Assembly (NCBI GenBank): GCA_012841485.1 | Contig: DUUU01000367.1 | Coordinates: 1 to 17,853 of the forward strand | DNA length: 17,853 bases | Direction of reading: 5' to 3' | Source of the DNA: Armatimonadota bacterium | Lineage (GTDB): Bacteria; Armatimonadota; JAAZEB01 | In this document: one piece after another, positions 1 to 8,054 of the stretch | Numbering within the stretch: position 1 is the stretch's first letter | Layout of the letters: each line of letters starts with the position of its first letter | Translations under genes and position numbers: made by a program | Notes under the pieces: model-generated | What the model was told of the DNA's origin: nothing | Databases searched by the model: none | Seen by the model: the letters and a program-made list of their open reading frames with translations, nothing else

Positions 1-1
1 C

Positions 2-3000
2 GTGACGGACGCCGCTTGGAAGGAGTGGCAGGTCGCTGCCCTTCAGGCGGATTGCACTTACCGCGACGGGCACGTGGAGGTGCATGGCGCGCACGCACGC
101 GCTCCCGAGGCGCTCTTGACGGCCCACGGAAGCGTGCATCTGGAGGGTCGCCTCCAGCTCCAGGTCGCCGCCAGCGAAGTTGACGTGACGGCGCTAGCAA
201 GACGCTTCAAGGTAGACAAGCTGCGCGGGGAAGCGCACCTGCGCGGCGAGGTCACGGGCACCTTCTCGGAGCCTGCGTTTCGCGGCGAGCTGGCCGCCTA
301 CAACCTGGCCTATGGCGAGGACCGGCTGGAGATGCTCCGCGCCAACGTGGAGGGGGACCTGAACCAGGTGCGCATTGAGGAGTGCCAGGGTCTCTACCTG
401 CCGGCGCAGCTTGGCGGCGTCGTGGCCACCCTGCATAACCCGCGCGCGGGCGCCGAGGCGGAGATCGAGGCCGCCGGCGCCGTGATCGGGATCGACCTCG
501 GCCGGCTGAGCAAGCGATTCAACCTGGAGGGAGACTGGGGCGGCACCGTGGATGTGGAGGAGCTCGCCGTCACCGGGCCGCTCAATGCCCTCCAGATCGA
601 GGCGTTTCTGACCGCGCGCGACCTGCACGGCGCAGGCTACGGCATCGACTACGCCTCCGGGCGCCTCATCGCCAGCACCGACGGCGCCGTGGAAGTGCCC
701 CAGGAGGATCCGTTCACGGTTCGCACCGGCGAATCGGAGGTGCAGCTTTGGGGTACGGTCTCCGCCGAGCGGCAACTGGATCTCATGGTGGCGACCGCAG
801 AGGGCAAGTCGCTCCGTGTTGAAGATATCCAGGCCCTCGACCCCTCGGTCATCGCACTCAAGAGCCGTCTGGGGATGGCGTTGCACGTGACCGGTCCGGT
901 GACCGCTCCCGAGATCAAGGATGGCGATCTCCGGGTTCATGAGCTCGTGGTCAACGGCAACACCTTCGGGCCCGGCAGCGGGAAGGTTCACATCAGCAAG
1001 GAGTCCGTGCGGGTGGATCACTTCGTGCTTATCGGCGGGCAGAAGGGGGGGGATGCCGACCGCCGCGAGCAATATGAGGTGAACGGCACGGTCTGGCCGC
1101 GCGAGGAACTGGATATCACGGCCGCGGTGGTGGCCGCCCCAATCGCGAAGCTGATGGATCTGGGCCGGGTGCCACATCCCCCCTTCCCCGTTGAAGGCCG
1201 GCTCACCGCCCTGATCAAGGTGAAGGAAGGGGAGCCGCGCCCGCTCGTCAGCGTGAATCGCCTTGATGTAACCGAGGGCCGGGTGGGTCCACAGCCCATC
1301 GAAACGCTGACCGTGGAAGGGGTTGAACTCAACAAGGACGACCTCGTGGTGAGCAAGCTCACCGTGGCCTTGCCCGGTGGCACCACGCTCGTGGGCGATG
1401 GCAGCGCCTCGCTTGCTCCGAACGGCCCGATAGAGTTCAACGTGGGTGCGGATCAGATCGACCTGGCCCTGATACAGCCCTGGGTGAGCCTGGGCCAGGA
1501 GATCGGGGGCACCGGCAGACTCCGTTTGGAAGTCTCCGGCACGCTCAACGAACCGGTTGTCGCCGGCAGGGTCGATGCCCGCAGCCCCCGGTATGGTGAT
1601 CTCCAGATCGATGCCATCGGGGCGGATCTCTCCTTCCGCGATCACGTAGCGCGTGTCACCAACCTGTTGGTGGAGAAGGCGGGATACTCGGCGTCCGGCT
1701 ATGCCGAGCTGCCGGTGGATTGGGACAAGAAGCGGGTGGCGCCCGATGCTGCCATCCGGGCCCAAGTTCGCCTCGACAAGCAGAGCCTGAACGCGCTTTC
1801 TCTCTTCACTCCGCGCATCGTGGAGGTCTCGAAGGATGGGTACGCGAGTGCCCGCCTGGATGTGGCGGGCACCCTGGCGGATCCCAAGCTCAATGGGAAC
1901 GTCGTGGTTCAGTGTAACACGCTGGTGGTGGGCAACCCGCGGCCAGGCGGTGAGCCGGAGCGTGCGCTGATGCTGCGTGGCCTCGATGCCGTGCTCCGGA
2001 TTGAGGACGAGCGCATCGTCTTCGAGCGCGTGAATGTTGCATCGGCGGCAAAGCCCAAGGAGCTGGAAGAGCCGGGCACCCTCGGGAGAATACTCCGGGC
2101 CCTGAGAACGTCGCGAGTCAAGACCGCCAAGGCGAAGAGCGGGGGGGAGCCCGAAGCCCTGAAGACACCCGAGGCGCTGCAACTCACGGGCAGCATCTCG
2201 CTGAACCGCTTCCTGCCGGATCAGTTTGATCTGAAGCTGGTAGCGAAGGAGTTTGAGTTCTGGGAACGAAACCTCAGCGGGCAATTCCAGGAAGAAGTCG
2301 CGTTCAGATTGAATGGCGCCGTGGCGATCCAGGACCGCTGGCCCTCGCCGCTGGTGAAGGGCGATCTGGAGCTGCAACACGCCCGGGTAGACATGCAAAA
2401 ATACCAGGCGCCCAAGGAGCCGCCGCCGCCGCGCGAGCCACTCGCCATCAACCCGCGCTTTGCCCTCACGCTGAAATCGCGCGAGGCCGAGGTCCTGGCA
2501 GCGCGCACCAAGGCGTATGCCAACGCATCCCTGGCGATCCGGGGAAGCCTGAACGAGCCCCAGATTGAAGAGGGAAGCGTGGGCCTGGTCCGTGGCGGCG
2601 TGAACGTCTCGACCGCCTATTTCCGCATCAAGGAGGGCGAGATCGCTTTTGAGATGGACCCGCGGCACGGCCTCAGCGCCCTGGGTCAGATTGAACTCGC
2701 GACTCACCTGCGCGGCAAGAACCCGCGCACCGGCAAAGAGGAGAGCTTCGCGGTCGAGGCCCACGTCGCGATTGACATACCGAACGCCCCCGAGGAGCAG
2801 GTGCAGATGGAGTTCGAGGCCACGCCTTACCTGGAGAATGACCAGGTGTGGAGCCTGCTGATGCGCAAAGACGTGCTGGAGGGGATCGTGGCCGGCCGCA
2901 CCGACGCCAGCGTTGAGGATGCCCTGAAGAGAGAGGCCGCGAACCTGGTAGCGACGGCGCTCCAGCCGAGTCTCGTCGAACCGGTCGAGCGGGCCGTCGC

Positions 3001-3241
3001 CGAGATGCTCGGTCTGAACGAATTCAGCATCCGAGCGTCTTTTGAAGAGCCGGTGGAAGTGCAGGTGGGGAAGCACCTGGTGAAGGGCCTGCGTGTCTCC
3101 TACACGCGGGCGGTCTCGGCACGTGAAGCCCGCTATACATTCAAAGTGGATTACGAGGTGTTGAACGGCGTCTCATTCAGTTGGATGACAGACCAGCAGA
3201 GCAACCGAACCTTGGGGCTGGAGGCGGGGTTCCAATTCTGA
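2..3241 (+). CDS. tamB: TamB-like translocation/assembly protein, 5'-truncated by the window edge
   Basis: This is the C-terminal 1079 residues of a very large TamB (DUF490)-family protein; the reading frame is open from the first bases, so the true start is upstream. TamB-family proteins span the periplasm as a hydrophobic beta-taco and are implicated in outer-membrane protein insertion or phospholipid transport, working with an Omp85 partner. The sequence shows what the family predicts: long runs of alternating beta-strand sequence, repeated G-x-(V/L)-x-(V/A)-x-G-x-(L/V)-x-x-P-x-(F/L/V)-x-G units (for example around residues 80-95 and 505-525), almost no helices, and a TamB_C-like final 300 residues. 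It ends in a strand-rich tail with terminal phenylalanine (LGLEAGFQF). The Omp85 protein BamA lies two genes downstream, which supports the assignment. A region rich in K, E and P (about residues 790-820) may be a flexible insertion. Family call is firm; the symbol is by analogy. Confidence 0.85.
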   Translation: MTDAAWKEWQVAALQADCTYRDGHVEVHGAHARAPEALLTAHGSVHLEGRLQLQVAASEVDVTALARRFKVDKLRGEAHLRGEVTGTFSEPAFRGELAAYNLAYGEDRLEMLRANVEGDLNQVRIEECQGLYLPAQLGGVVATLHNPRAGAEAEIEAAGAVIGIDLGRLSKRFNLEGDWGGTVDVEELAVTGPLNALQIEAFLTARDLHGAGYGIDYASGRLIASTDGAVEVPQEDPFTVRTGESEVQLWGTVSAERQLDLMVATAEGKSLRVEDIQALDPSVIALKSRLGMALHVTGPVTAPEIKDGDLRVHELVVNGNTFGPGSGKVHISKESVRVDHFVLIGGQKGGDADRREQYEVNGTVWPREELDITAAVVAAPIAKLMDLGRVPHPPFPVEGRLTALIKVKEGEPRPLVSVNRLDVTEGRVGPQPIETLTVEGVELNKDDLVVSKLTVALPGGTTLVGDGSASLAPNGPIEFNVGADQIDLALIQPWVSLGQEIGGTGRLRLEVSGTLNEPVVAGRVDARSPRYGDLQIDAIGADLSFRDHVARVTNLLVEKAGYSASGYAELPVDWDKKRVAPDAAIRAQVRLDKQSLNALSLFTPRIVEVSKDGYASARLDVAGTLADPKLNGNVVVQCNTLVVGNPRPGGEPERALMLRGLDAVLRIEDERIVFERVNVASAAKPKELEEPGTLGRILRALRTSRVKTAKAKSGGEPEALKTPEALQLTGSISLNRFLPDQFDLKLVAKEFEFWERNLSGQFQEEVAFRLNGAVAIQDRWPSPLVKGDLELQHARVDMQKYQAPKEPPPPREPLAINPRFALTLKSREAEVLAARTKAYANASLAIRGSLNEPQIEEGSVGLVRGGVNVSTAYFRIKEGEIAFEMDPRHGLSALGQIELATHLRGKNPRTGKEESFAVEAHVAIDIPNAPEEQVQMEFEATPYLENDQVWSLLMRKDVLEGIVAGRTDASVEDALKREAANLVATALQPSLVEPVERAVAEMLGLNEFSIRASFEEPVEVQVGKHLVKGLRVSYTRAVSAREARYTFKVDYEVLNGVSFSWMTDQQSNRTLGLEAGFQF

Positions 3242-3357
3242 GGCCCATCGCGGATCCGAAGGCGCGCGCCTTTCCCTTCGCAAGAGCGGGACCCAGGGCG
3301 AGATGGCGTCTCCAGGGGGAACCCTGTCCGGGCCAGGGTCCTCCTGGTTCTAGCGAC

Positions 3358-3387
3358 TGAAACAATCATGATCGGCATTGTGTCTAA
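3358..3387 (+). promoter_or_regulatory. Candidate ECF-sigma-type promoter upstream of the ECF sigma gene
   Basis: TGAAAC at 3358-3363 is followed after 18 bases by GTCTAA at 3382-3387 (or after 17 bases by TGTCTA). This resembles the -35 TGAAAC and -10 CGTC(TA) elements recognised by Bacillus-type ECF sigma factors, whose usual spacer is about 16, so the spacing is slightly long. It sits about 90 bases before the start of the ECF sigma gene, where an autoregulatory promoter would be expected. No sigma-70 TATAAT is visible in the same gap. The assignment rests on motif resemblance and position only. Confidence 0.5.
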
Positions 3388-3402
3388 CTTGGCATCGGTG
3401 AA

Positions 3403-3428
3403 GGCAGGCCTCGTGTGGGAGACCTGCC
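3403..3428 (+). other. Inverted repeat in the leader of the ECF sigma gene
   Basis: GGCAGG (3403-3408) and CCTGCC (3423-3428) form a 6-bp stem, extendable inward after one mismatch. It lies between the candidate ECF promoter and the ribosome binding site. There is no T-run behind it, so it is not a clear terminator. A second small repeat, ACCCTG (3321-3326) with CAGGGT (3334-3339), lies between the TamB stop and the promoter and could mark the end of that transcript. Nothing else was seen in the 232-base gap. Confidence 0.3.
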
Positions 3429-3473
3429 GCTTCGTGATGCTCTCTCCGCGCGGGATGAGGGGAGGGAGAGCAG

Positions 3474-4076
3474 GTGCGTAGCGGCAGCCACAACGAGGGC
3501 GCTCGCCTCACGATGACGTTAGAGCCCGGCTCGGAGGGCCGACCCTCTTTCGATGCCGTCTTTGATCAGTACCATCGCAAGGTCTACAACGTCATCTATC
3601 GCCTGGTGGGCAATCAGGACGATGCAGAGGATCTGACGCAAGAGGCGTTCGTCAACGCGTACCGCGCGTACGACCGTTTCCGCGGCGACTCGCAGGTCTA
3701 TACGTGGCTCTACCGCATCGCTGTCAATGTCTGCAAGAACCGTTTCAAGCAGGAGAAACGGGCCTCACGCGTGCGCATCGACTCGTTGGACGAGCCGGTG
3801 CCCGGCGAGGACGGCCCGATACAGCGGGACGTGCCCGATGATACGATGAACCCGTATCGGGCGGTTGAGGCGGGAGAGCTGCGGAGCGTGATCCACCAGG
3901 CGATCCTGGAACTTCCGCCTGAATACCGCGTGCCCATCGTCCTGCGCGAGCTGCAGGAGTTGAGCTACGCCGAGATCGCGGAGGCAATGGGAATCCCCGT
4001 GGATACGGTCAAGACACGCATCTTCCGGGCACGGGGTCTGCTGCGCAATAAGATTGGCCCGTATCTGGGCAGGTGA
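3474..4076 (+). CDS. ECF-family RNA polymerase sigma factor
   Basis: A 200-residue group 4 (ECF) sigma factor that would direct core RNA polymerase to a dedicated promoter set. Region 2 spans about residues 28-97, with the core-binding helix and the DDAEDLTQEAF segment (49-59). Region 4 spans about 143-195, with a helix-turn-helix around LSYAEIAEAMGIPVDTVKTR (163-182). Region 3 is absent, as in all ECF factors. The GTG start at 3474 is preceded by GGAGG at 3461-3465 with an 8-base gap; an internal ATG at 3513 lacks such a site but would still leave both domains intact. No anti-sigma gene with a zinc-finger or membrane segment lies beside it. The next gene is bamA, so it may control envelope assembly, as RpoE does in Enterobacteria; that role is inference. 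The ECF subgroup could not be assigned by eye. Confidence 0.93.
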   Translation: MRSGSHNEGARLTMTLEPGSEGRPSFDAVFDQYHRKVYNVIYRLVGNQDDAEDLTQEAFVNAYRAYDRFRGDSQVYTWLYRIAVNVCKNRFKQEKRASRVRIDSLDEPVPGEDGPIQRDVPDDTMNPYRAVEAGELRSVIHQAILELPPEYRVPIVLRELQELSYAEIAEAMGIPVDTVKTRIFRARGLLRNKIGPYLGR

Positions 4077-4129
4077 AAGGCTCGCGCCGGAGGATGTTGA
4101 AGCATTTACACTTAGGCACCGGAGGTCGC

Positions 4130-5908
4130 ATGGCACATTCGGCGAAGCGATGCAGGCTTGCATCATGGCATTTCCCACTGATAGCCCTCCTCCTTCTGGG
4201 GAGCGCCGCGCGCATCAGTGCTCAAGCACAGAAGGTGGTGGCCATCGAGGTCAAGGGCAATAGCTCCATCAGTACGGAGGCCATCCTCTCGGCGCTGCGA
4301 ACCGCCATCGGCGCCGATCTCTCACAGCAGCAAGTCGATGAGGACCGTCGGTCGCTGGAACGGCTGGGCTTTTTCCATGAGGTGACGACCTATGTGGAGC
4401 CTGCGCCCGGCGGCGTCAAGGTGGTCTTCGCGGTAGTGGAACACCCGAAGGTGACCGCGATCGAGATCACGGGCAACACGAAGGTGCCGGAGGCAGAGCT
4501 GCGCAAGGTGATGCTCACACAAGAGGGCTCCGTGTTCAGCGAAGCGGCCCTCGAGAAGGACATCGCCGCCATTCACAAGCTCTACCGCGAGCAGGGATAC
4601 GCGCTGGCGCGCGTGACGGACGAGTGCGCCATCACCCCCGAGGGCACGCTGAAGATCCCCATCGCCGAAGGCTGGATCGAGGCGATCAACGTCCATGGCA
4701 ATAAGAAGACGAAGACGCGCATTATCCTCCGCGAGATGGAGACGAAGCCGGGCGATGTCTTCGATGCGCGCCAGCTCCAGAAAGACCTGATGCGCCTGCG
4801 CAACCTCGACTATTTCGAGATGCTCGACTTCCAGCCAGCAGATGCCTCGGAGCCAGGCAAGGTCGTTCTCGATGTGAACGTCCGCGAGAAGAAGACCGGC
4901 ACCGTCTCCGTGGGTCTTGGCTACAGCTCGCGGGAACGTCTGGTCGGCTTCGCGGATATCACCGAGCACAACTTCCGCGGCGTCGGCCAGCAGATCGGCC
5001 TCCGCTGGGAGGCCGGGCAGTTCACGAACCGTTCGGGTTACGAGTTCTCCTTCGCCGACCCCTGGATGCTAGGGAAGCGCACTTCCCTCGGTTTCCAGCT
5101 CTATAATCGGACCACGAACCGCCCGCTCCTCAGCAATGTGGTCCTGAACAACGCGGTGCAAGAGATCAACACCTGGGTCTTCGAGCGACGCAAGGGCCTC
5201 GGGGTCAGCGTCGGCAAGCCGGCCGGCGAGTTCACCCGCCTCCTCCTTGACCTCCGGAGCGATGATGTGCTCTACAGCACGGTTCCAGGCTACCTGGATG
5301 CCGATCAGGATGCCGCGCTGACCGAGCAGGTGCTCAGGCTCTCGGATGGCCGCGTCACCAGCGCCACGCTGCGCGGAGTGCGCGATACGCGTGACCTGGC
5401 AATCAACCCGCACCGTGGTTCGTTCTACAGCGTCTCCACCGAGCTTGCCGGCGGGCCGTTAGGCGGCACCTGGTCTTTCGGCAAGGTGGGGGTGGATTTG
5501 CGCCGCTACTTCCCCATCGGCAAAGCGAAGCCGGACGGCAGCAACCAGATGGTGCTGGCCACACGCCTGATGGCAGGCGCCTCGGTTGGGAAGATGCCGC
5601 TCTCGGAGCATTACTGGCTCGGCGGTGCGGAGACGCTGCGTGGTTACCGCGAGGATGAGTTCAACGGCACGCGCATGCTCCTCCTCAGCACCGAGTTTCG
5701 CGTTCCGTTAGGAACCAGCTTGCAGGGCGTGACCTTCTTTGACTATGGGTACGCCTGGCCGCGAAACCAGGGTCTGCGCCTCGGCGAGTTGAAGCCTGCC
5801 GTGGGCCTCGGTCTGCGCGTGATCACGCCGTTGGGGCCGCTCCGCCTGGACTATGGCTTCGGCGCTGATGGCGGGCGCAGCCACTTCAGCATCGGCCACG
5901 TCTTCTAG
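4130..5908 (+). CDS. bamA: Outer-membrane protein assembly factor BamA (Omp85 family), three POTRA domains
   Basis: Omp85-family protein that folds and inserts beta-barrel proteins into the outer membrane. A signal peptide occupies residues 1-32, with hydrophobic core PLIALLLLGSAA and likely cleavage after AQA. Three POTRA domains follow at about 35-106, 107-182 and 183-254, then a 16-strand-type barrel to the end. The barrel carries the conserved (V/L)RG(F/Y) motif of Omp85 loop 6 as LRGY (503-506) and ends in terminal phenylalanine (HVF). At 592 residues with three POTRAs it is shorter than E. coli BamA (five POTRAs, about 810). The ATG at 4130 follows GGAGG at 4121-4125 and gives a clean signal peptide. 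An in-frame GTG at 4073 overlaps the sigma stop and would add 19 basic residues, which seems less likely. The 53-base gap suggests cotranscription with the ECF sigma gene. Confidence 0.93.
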   Translation: MAHSAKRCRLASWHFPLIALLLLGSAARISAQAQKVVAIEVKGNSSISTEAILSALRTAIGADLSQQQVDEDRRSLERLGFFHEVTTYVEPAPGGVKVVFAVVEHPKVTAIEITGNTKVPEAELRKVMLTQEGSVFSEAALEKDIAAIHKLYREQGYALARVTDECAITPEGTLKIPIAEGWIEAINVHGNKKTKTRIILREMETKPGDVFDARQLQKDLMRLRNLDYFEMLDFQPADASEPGKVVLDVNVREKKTGTVSVGLGYSSRERLVGFADITEHNFRGVGQQIGLRWEAGQFTNRSGYEFSFADPWMLGKRTSLGFQLYNRTTNRPLLSNVVLNNAVQEINTWVFERRKGLGVSVGKPAGEFTRLLLDLRSDDVLYSTVPGYLDADQDAALTEQVLRLSDGRVTSATLRGVRDTRDLAINPHRGSFYSVSTELAGGPLGGTWSFGKVGVDLRRYFPIGKAKPDGSNQMVLATRLMAGASVGKMPLSEHYWLGGAETLRGYREDEFNGTRMLLLSTEFRVPLGTSLQGVTFFDYGYAWPRNQGLRLGELKPAVGLGLRVITPLGPLRLDYGFGADGGRSHFSIGHVF

Positions 5909-5926
5909 CAGAGACCGGCGCTGTTC

Positions 5927-5935
5927 TGGTATAAT
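5927..5935 (+). promoter_or_regulatory. Extended -10 promoter for ompH
   Basis: TGGTATAAT contains a perfect TATAAT (5930-5935) preceded by the TGn extension, only 19 bases after the bamA stop codon. No good -35 hexamer is present at 16-18 bases (AGCAGA at 17), which is typical of extended -10 promoters. The predicted transcript start is near 5942, giving a leader of about 170 bases before ompH. It would let ompH and the genes behind it be expressed independently of the ECF sigma/bamA unit. Confidence 0.6.
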
Positions 5936-6006
5936 AGGCCATTATCAGACCAAAAAGGGCGGAATCGGCACGTGGCAAGTGAGGCCGCGCATCAACCCTG
6001 CCCGCC

Positions 6007-6094
6007 CGTCGGGATAGTCTCGCGGCACTGCTTCGGAGCAAGTATCCGACGACGGCACAAGCCGCCGCCCGAGGCGGCTCACCCTGGTGAGCCG
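6007..6094 (+). promoter_or_regulatory. Structured 5' leader of ompH with overlapping inverted repeats
   Basis: The leader between the extended -10 site and the ompH ribosome binding site contains several complementary segments. CGTCGGGATA (6007-6016) can pair with TATCCGACG (6043-6051) with one bulged G, enclosing a small hairpin TGCT-TCGG-AGCA (6029-6040). GCCGCC (6061-6066) can pair with GGCGGC (6073-6078). CGGCTCAC (6075-6082) pairs perfectly with GTGAGCCG (6087-6094) around a CCTG loop. The last two share 6075-6078, so they exclude each other. The final hairpin ends 6 bases before the AAGGAG ribosome binding site (6101-6106). It matches no riboswitch class I recognise, and high GC makes chance stems common. 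Confidence 0.35.
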
Positions 6095-6114
6095 ATAGTA
6101 AAGGAGATACTTCT

Positions 6115-6795
6115 GTGTTCAGACGCTTCTGTCTCTTGGCACTGGTCGCCCTGCTCGCCGGGGTTGGCCGCACGACCGCTGTGGCGCAGGCAGCCGCCGG
6201 CGAGCAGCCGGCTGTTTCAAGCATCGGTGTGGTGGATATGGAGCGAGTGAGCGAGGACTCGCTCCCCTACAAGGAAGCCAACAAGGAGCTGCAGGCACTG
6301 CAGCAGAGCCTGAATCAGAACATGCAGGAGGTCGCGCAGCTCACCTACCTGACCGGCCCGGAGACCAACGAGCTTGTGGCGATTCTCGATGCCAAGGAGC
6401 TGACCGCGGCGCAAAAGGCCAGGCATGCGGAGCTGAAGAAGACGGCGGATGAGCGTGAGAAGGAGTTCGGCACGCTCATGCAGACAAAGAGTCCTACGGC
6501 CGAGCAAAAGAAGCGCCTGCAGGAGCTGAACGCGATGCGCAACGGCCGCGAGCAGATCCTCACCGAGCTGAACCAGAAATACCAGCAGAGTTTCCGCCAG
6601 AAGCTGCAGGAAGTGGATGCCCAGCTTGGCAAGTCGGTGGGCGAGATCATCAACGAGGTGGCCAAGGCCCGCAAGCTCTCCGTCGTCCTCTCCAAGTCGG
6701 TGATCATCACGCTTGATCGCAAGCAGGATGTCATCTTCTTTGGCGGCACGGACATTACCGACGAAGTGATCAAGCGCCTGAACCAGCGCAAGTGA
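6115..6795 (+). CDS. OmpH/Skp-family periplasmic chaperone
   Basis: Skp/OmpH proteins are periplasmic trimeric chaperones that hold unfolded outer-membrane proteins between long coiled-coil arms and hand them to BamA. A signal peptide covers about residues 1-25 (hydrophobic LLALVALLAGV, cleavage near AVAQA). The mature protein opens with the family beta-strand IGVVDMERV (37-45). A long charged coiled coil rich in E, K, Q and L follows to about residue 165. The end returns to the small body domain with SVVLSKSVII and DITDEVIKRL, the typical OmpH C-terminus. At 226 residues it is longer than E. coli Skp (161), mostly in the arms. The GTG start at 6115 is supported by AAGGAG at 6101-6106 with an 8-base gap. 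Position directly after bamA is the classic arrangement. Confidence 0.9.
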   Translation: MFRRFCLLALVALLAGVGRTTAVAQAAAGEQPAVSSIGVVDMERVSEDSLPYKEANKELQALQQSLNQNMQEVAQLTYLTGPETNELVAILDAKELTAAQKARHAELKKTADEREKEFGTLMQTKSPTAEQKKRLQELNAMRNGREQILTELNQKYQQSFRQKLQEVDAQLGKSVGEIINEVAKARKLSVVLSKSVIITLDRKQDVIFFGGTDITDEVIKRLNQRK

Positions 6796-6859
6796 TGCCT
6801 GTTCGGCGCGGCTCTCTGCCGCCGGATGGCGGGAGGGCGCGCAAGGCGGGAGGCCTGTC

Positions 6860-7948
6860 GTGAAGTGGGTCTGGGCAGTCGCAGCGATTCCCCTGGCATG
6901 CGCCGGGTGCAAGCCGCAGGCCTCTGCCCCTCCTCCACCGACCGCCTGCCGGGTTGACCTAGCGCGTCTGGTGCGGGTCCATCCTCGCTGGCCGGAGCTC
7001 TCCTCCCTGGATGCGCGCATCCAGGATCTGCGGAAGCGCCTGCAAGCGGATGCCGCTCGCCCTGCCGCCGCTCCTCTTCCTGCGCCACTCCCTCCCGTGC
7101 CCCACCCTCCCGATCCAACGCCGCGCGCGGTTCCGGAATCGCTCGAGGCGATGGAGGCGGCGCGTGATGCCGCGGTGCGCGCCCAGCAGAATGCTCTGGC
7201 AGAGCGTCACAAGGCGCGCCTCGAGCGGGAGCGGCTGGAGCGCGAGGCGGAGAAGGAGTTTCTGGCCAAGCAACAGCGCACGCTCGCGTTCGAGGAGTTG
7301 TGGCAGGAACAGAACGCGGTCATCCTCCGCTACCAGCCAGAGATCACCCGTCTCCGCGTTCTGATCGCTCGCCTTCGTGACCCGTCTCCCATCCCCGATC
7401 CGGAGAAGCGCCGTGCCGCAGAGCTGGACCGGAGCCTTCAGGAGTTGGCTCGCCTCGAACGGCAGCGCAACGCTGCCCTGGAGGCGGTGGCAAAGCGCGT
7501 TGAGGACCGGCTGGCCCAGGAGATGGCGCGACGCAAACAGGAGGATGCGGCCGCGCTAGAGGCACTCCGGGCCGAGCTGAGAAGCCAACAGGAGATGGCC
7601 ATCCGTACCGCGGAGCAAGACTGGCAGGATCGGATCGATGCGGCCGGCGAGGCGCTTCGGGAGCCGCCCCCTGGGCCGGCCGGTCCTGGCGCCCGAGGGG
7701 ACGCGCCGCCTATCGACGCTCGCACCGGCATCACCCCGGCCGTCGACTCGGCTCAGGCGGCGGATGCCGCCGGCGTCGCCATCGCGCGCCAGCGAACCCG
7801 CCTCTACCGGTTGATCCAGGTCGAGACGCGGCAGCGGGTGCTTGGTATCGCGGCCCGGCATCACCTCCGCCCGGTGTTCGATGGTGGCGCGCGCTTGCCA
7901 GACCGAACAGAGTTCTTTCTGAGCGAGCTTCAGCATCGGGGCATGTGA
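6860..7948 (+). CDS. Probable OmpH-like coiled-coil lipoprotein
   Basis: A 362-residue exported protein I do not recognise as a named family. The N-terminus is a short signal with cysteines at 14 and 17 (LACAGC), resembling but not perfectly matching a lipobox, so lipidation at Cys17 is likely but unproven. A body-like strand CRVDLARLVRVHPRW (30-44) is followed by a Pro/Ala-rich linker (about 67-93). A long coiled coil rich in A, E, R and Q runs from about 95 to 268. A second linker precedes a C-terminal segment IAARHHLRPVFDG...FFLSEL. The pattern of strand, helical arm and C-terminal strand/helix parallels the upstream OmpH, suggesting a diverged paralogue with long arms. GTG at 6860 is preceded by GGGAGG (6848-6853). 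It lies 64 bases after ompH, very likely in the same operon. An annotation of generic coiled-coil protein would also be defensible. Confidence 0.65.
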   Translation: MKWVWAVAAIPLACAGCKPQASAPPPPTACRVDLARLVRVHPRWPELSSLDARIQDLRKRLQADAARPAAAPLPAPLPPVPHPPDPTPRAVPESLEAMEAARDAAVRAQQNALAERHKARLERERLEREAEKEFLAKQQRTLAFEELWQEQNAVILRYQPEITRLRVLIARLRDPSPIPDPEKRRAAELDRSLQELARLERQRNAALEAVAKRVEDRLAQEMARRKQEDAAALEALRAELRSQQEMAIRTAEQDWQDRIDAAGEALREPPPGPAGPGARGDAPPIDARTGITPAVDSAQAADAAGVAIARQRTRLYRLIQVETRQRVLGIAARHHLRPVFDGGARLPDRTEFFLSELQHRGM

Positions 7949-7960
7949 GCAGTAGCGCCC

Positions 7961-8030
7961 CCTCCCCGGTGAGGGTGGATGCGCCCCGGAGGCAGCTTCT
8001 TGCTTCGCACGCTGCCCTCGGAGGCGAGGG
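7961..8030 (+). repeat. Two hairpin-forming CCCTC...GAGGG units before lpxD
   Basis: The 106-base gap before lpxD has two similar inverted repeats. CCCTC near 7962 pairs with GAGGG near 7972-7976, and CCCTCG (8015-8020) pairs with CGAGGG (8025-8030) around a GAGG loop. Both are followed by TG. A third stem, GGCAGC (7991-7996) with GCTGCC (8011-8016), overlaps the second unit by two bases. None is followed by a T-run. They may modulate transcript stability or lpxD expression, or be remnants of a dispersed repeat. Confidence 0.35.
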
Positions 8031-8054
8031 TGACTATCAGTGTTGAGGTGAAAA

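Noticed and set aside
194..3076. A 960-codon open frame on the minus strand, antisense to the TamB-like gene
   Set aside because: The plus strand encodes a clear TamB-family protein. GC-rich codon bias often leaves the opposite strand open, and the antisense product is rich in H, R, G and L without recognisable domains.
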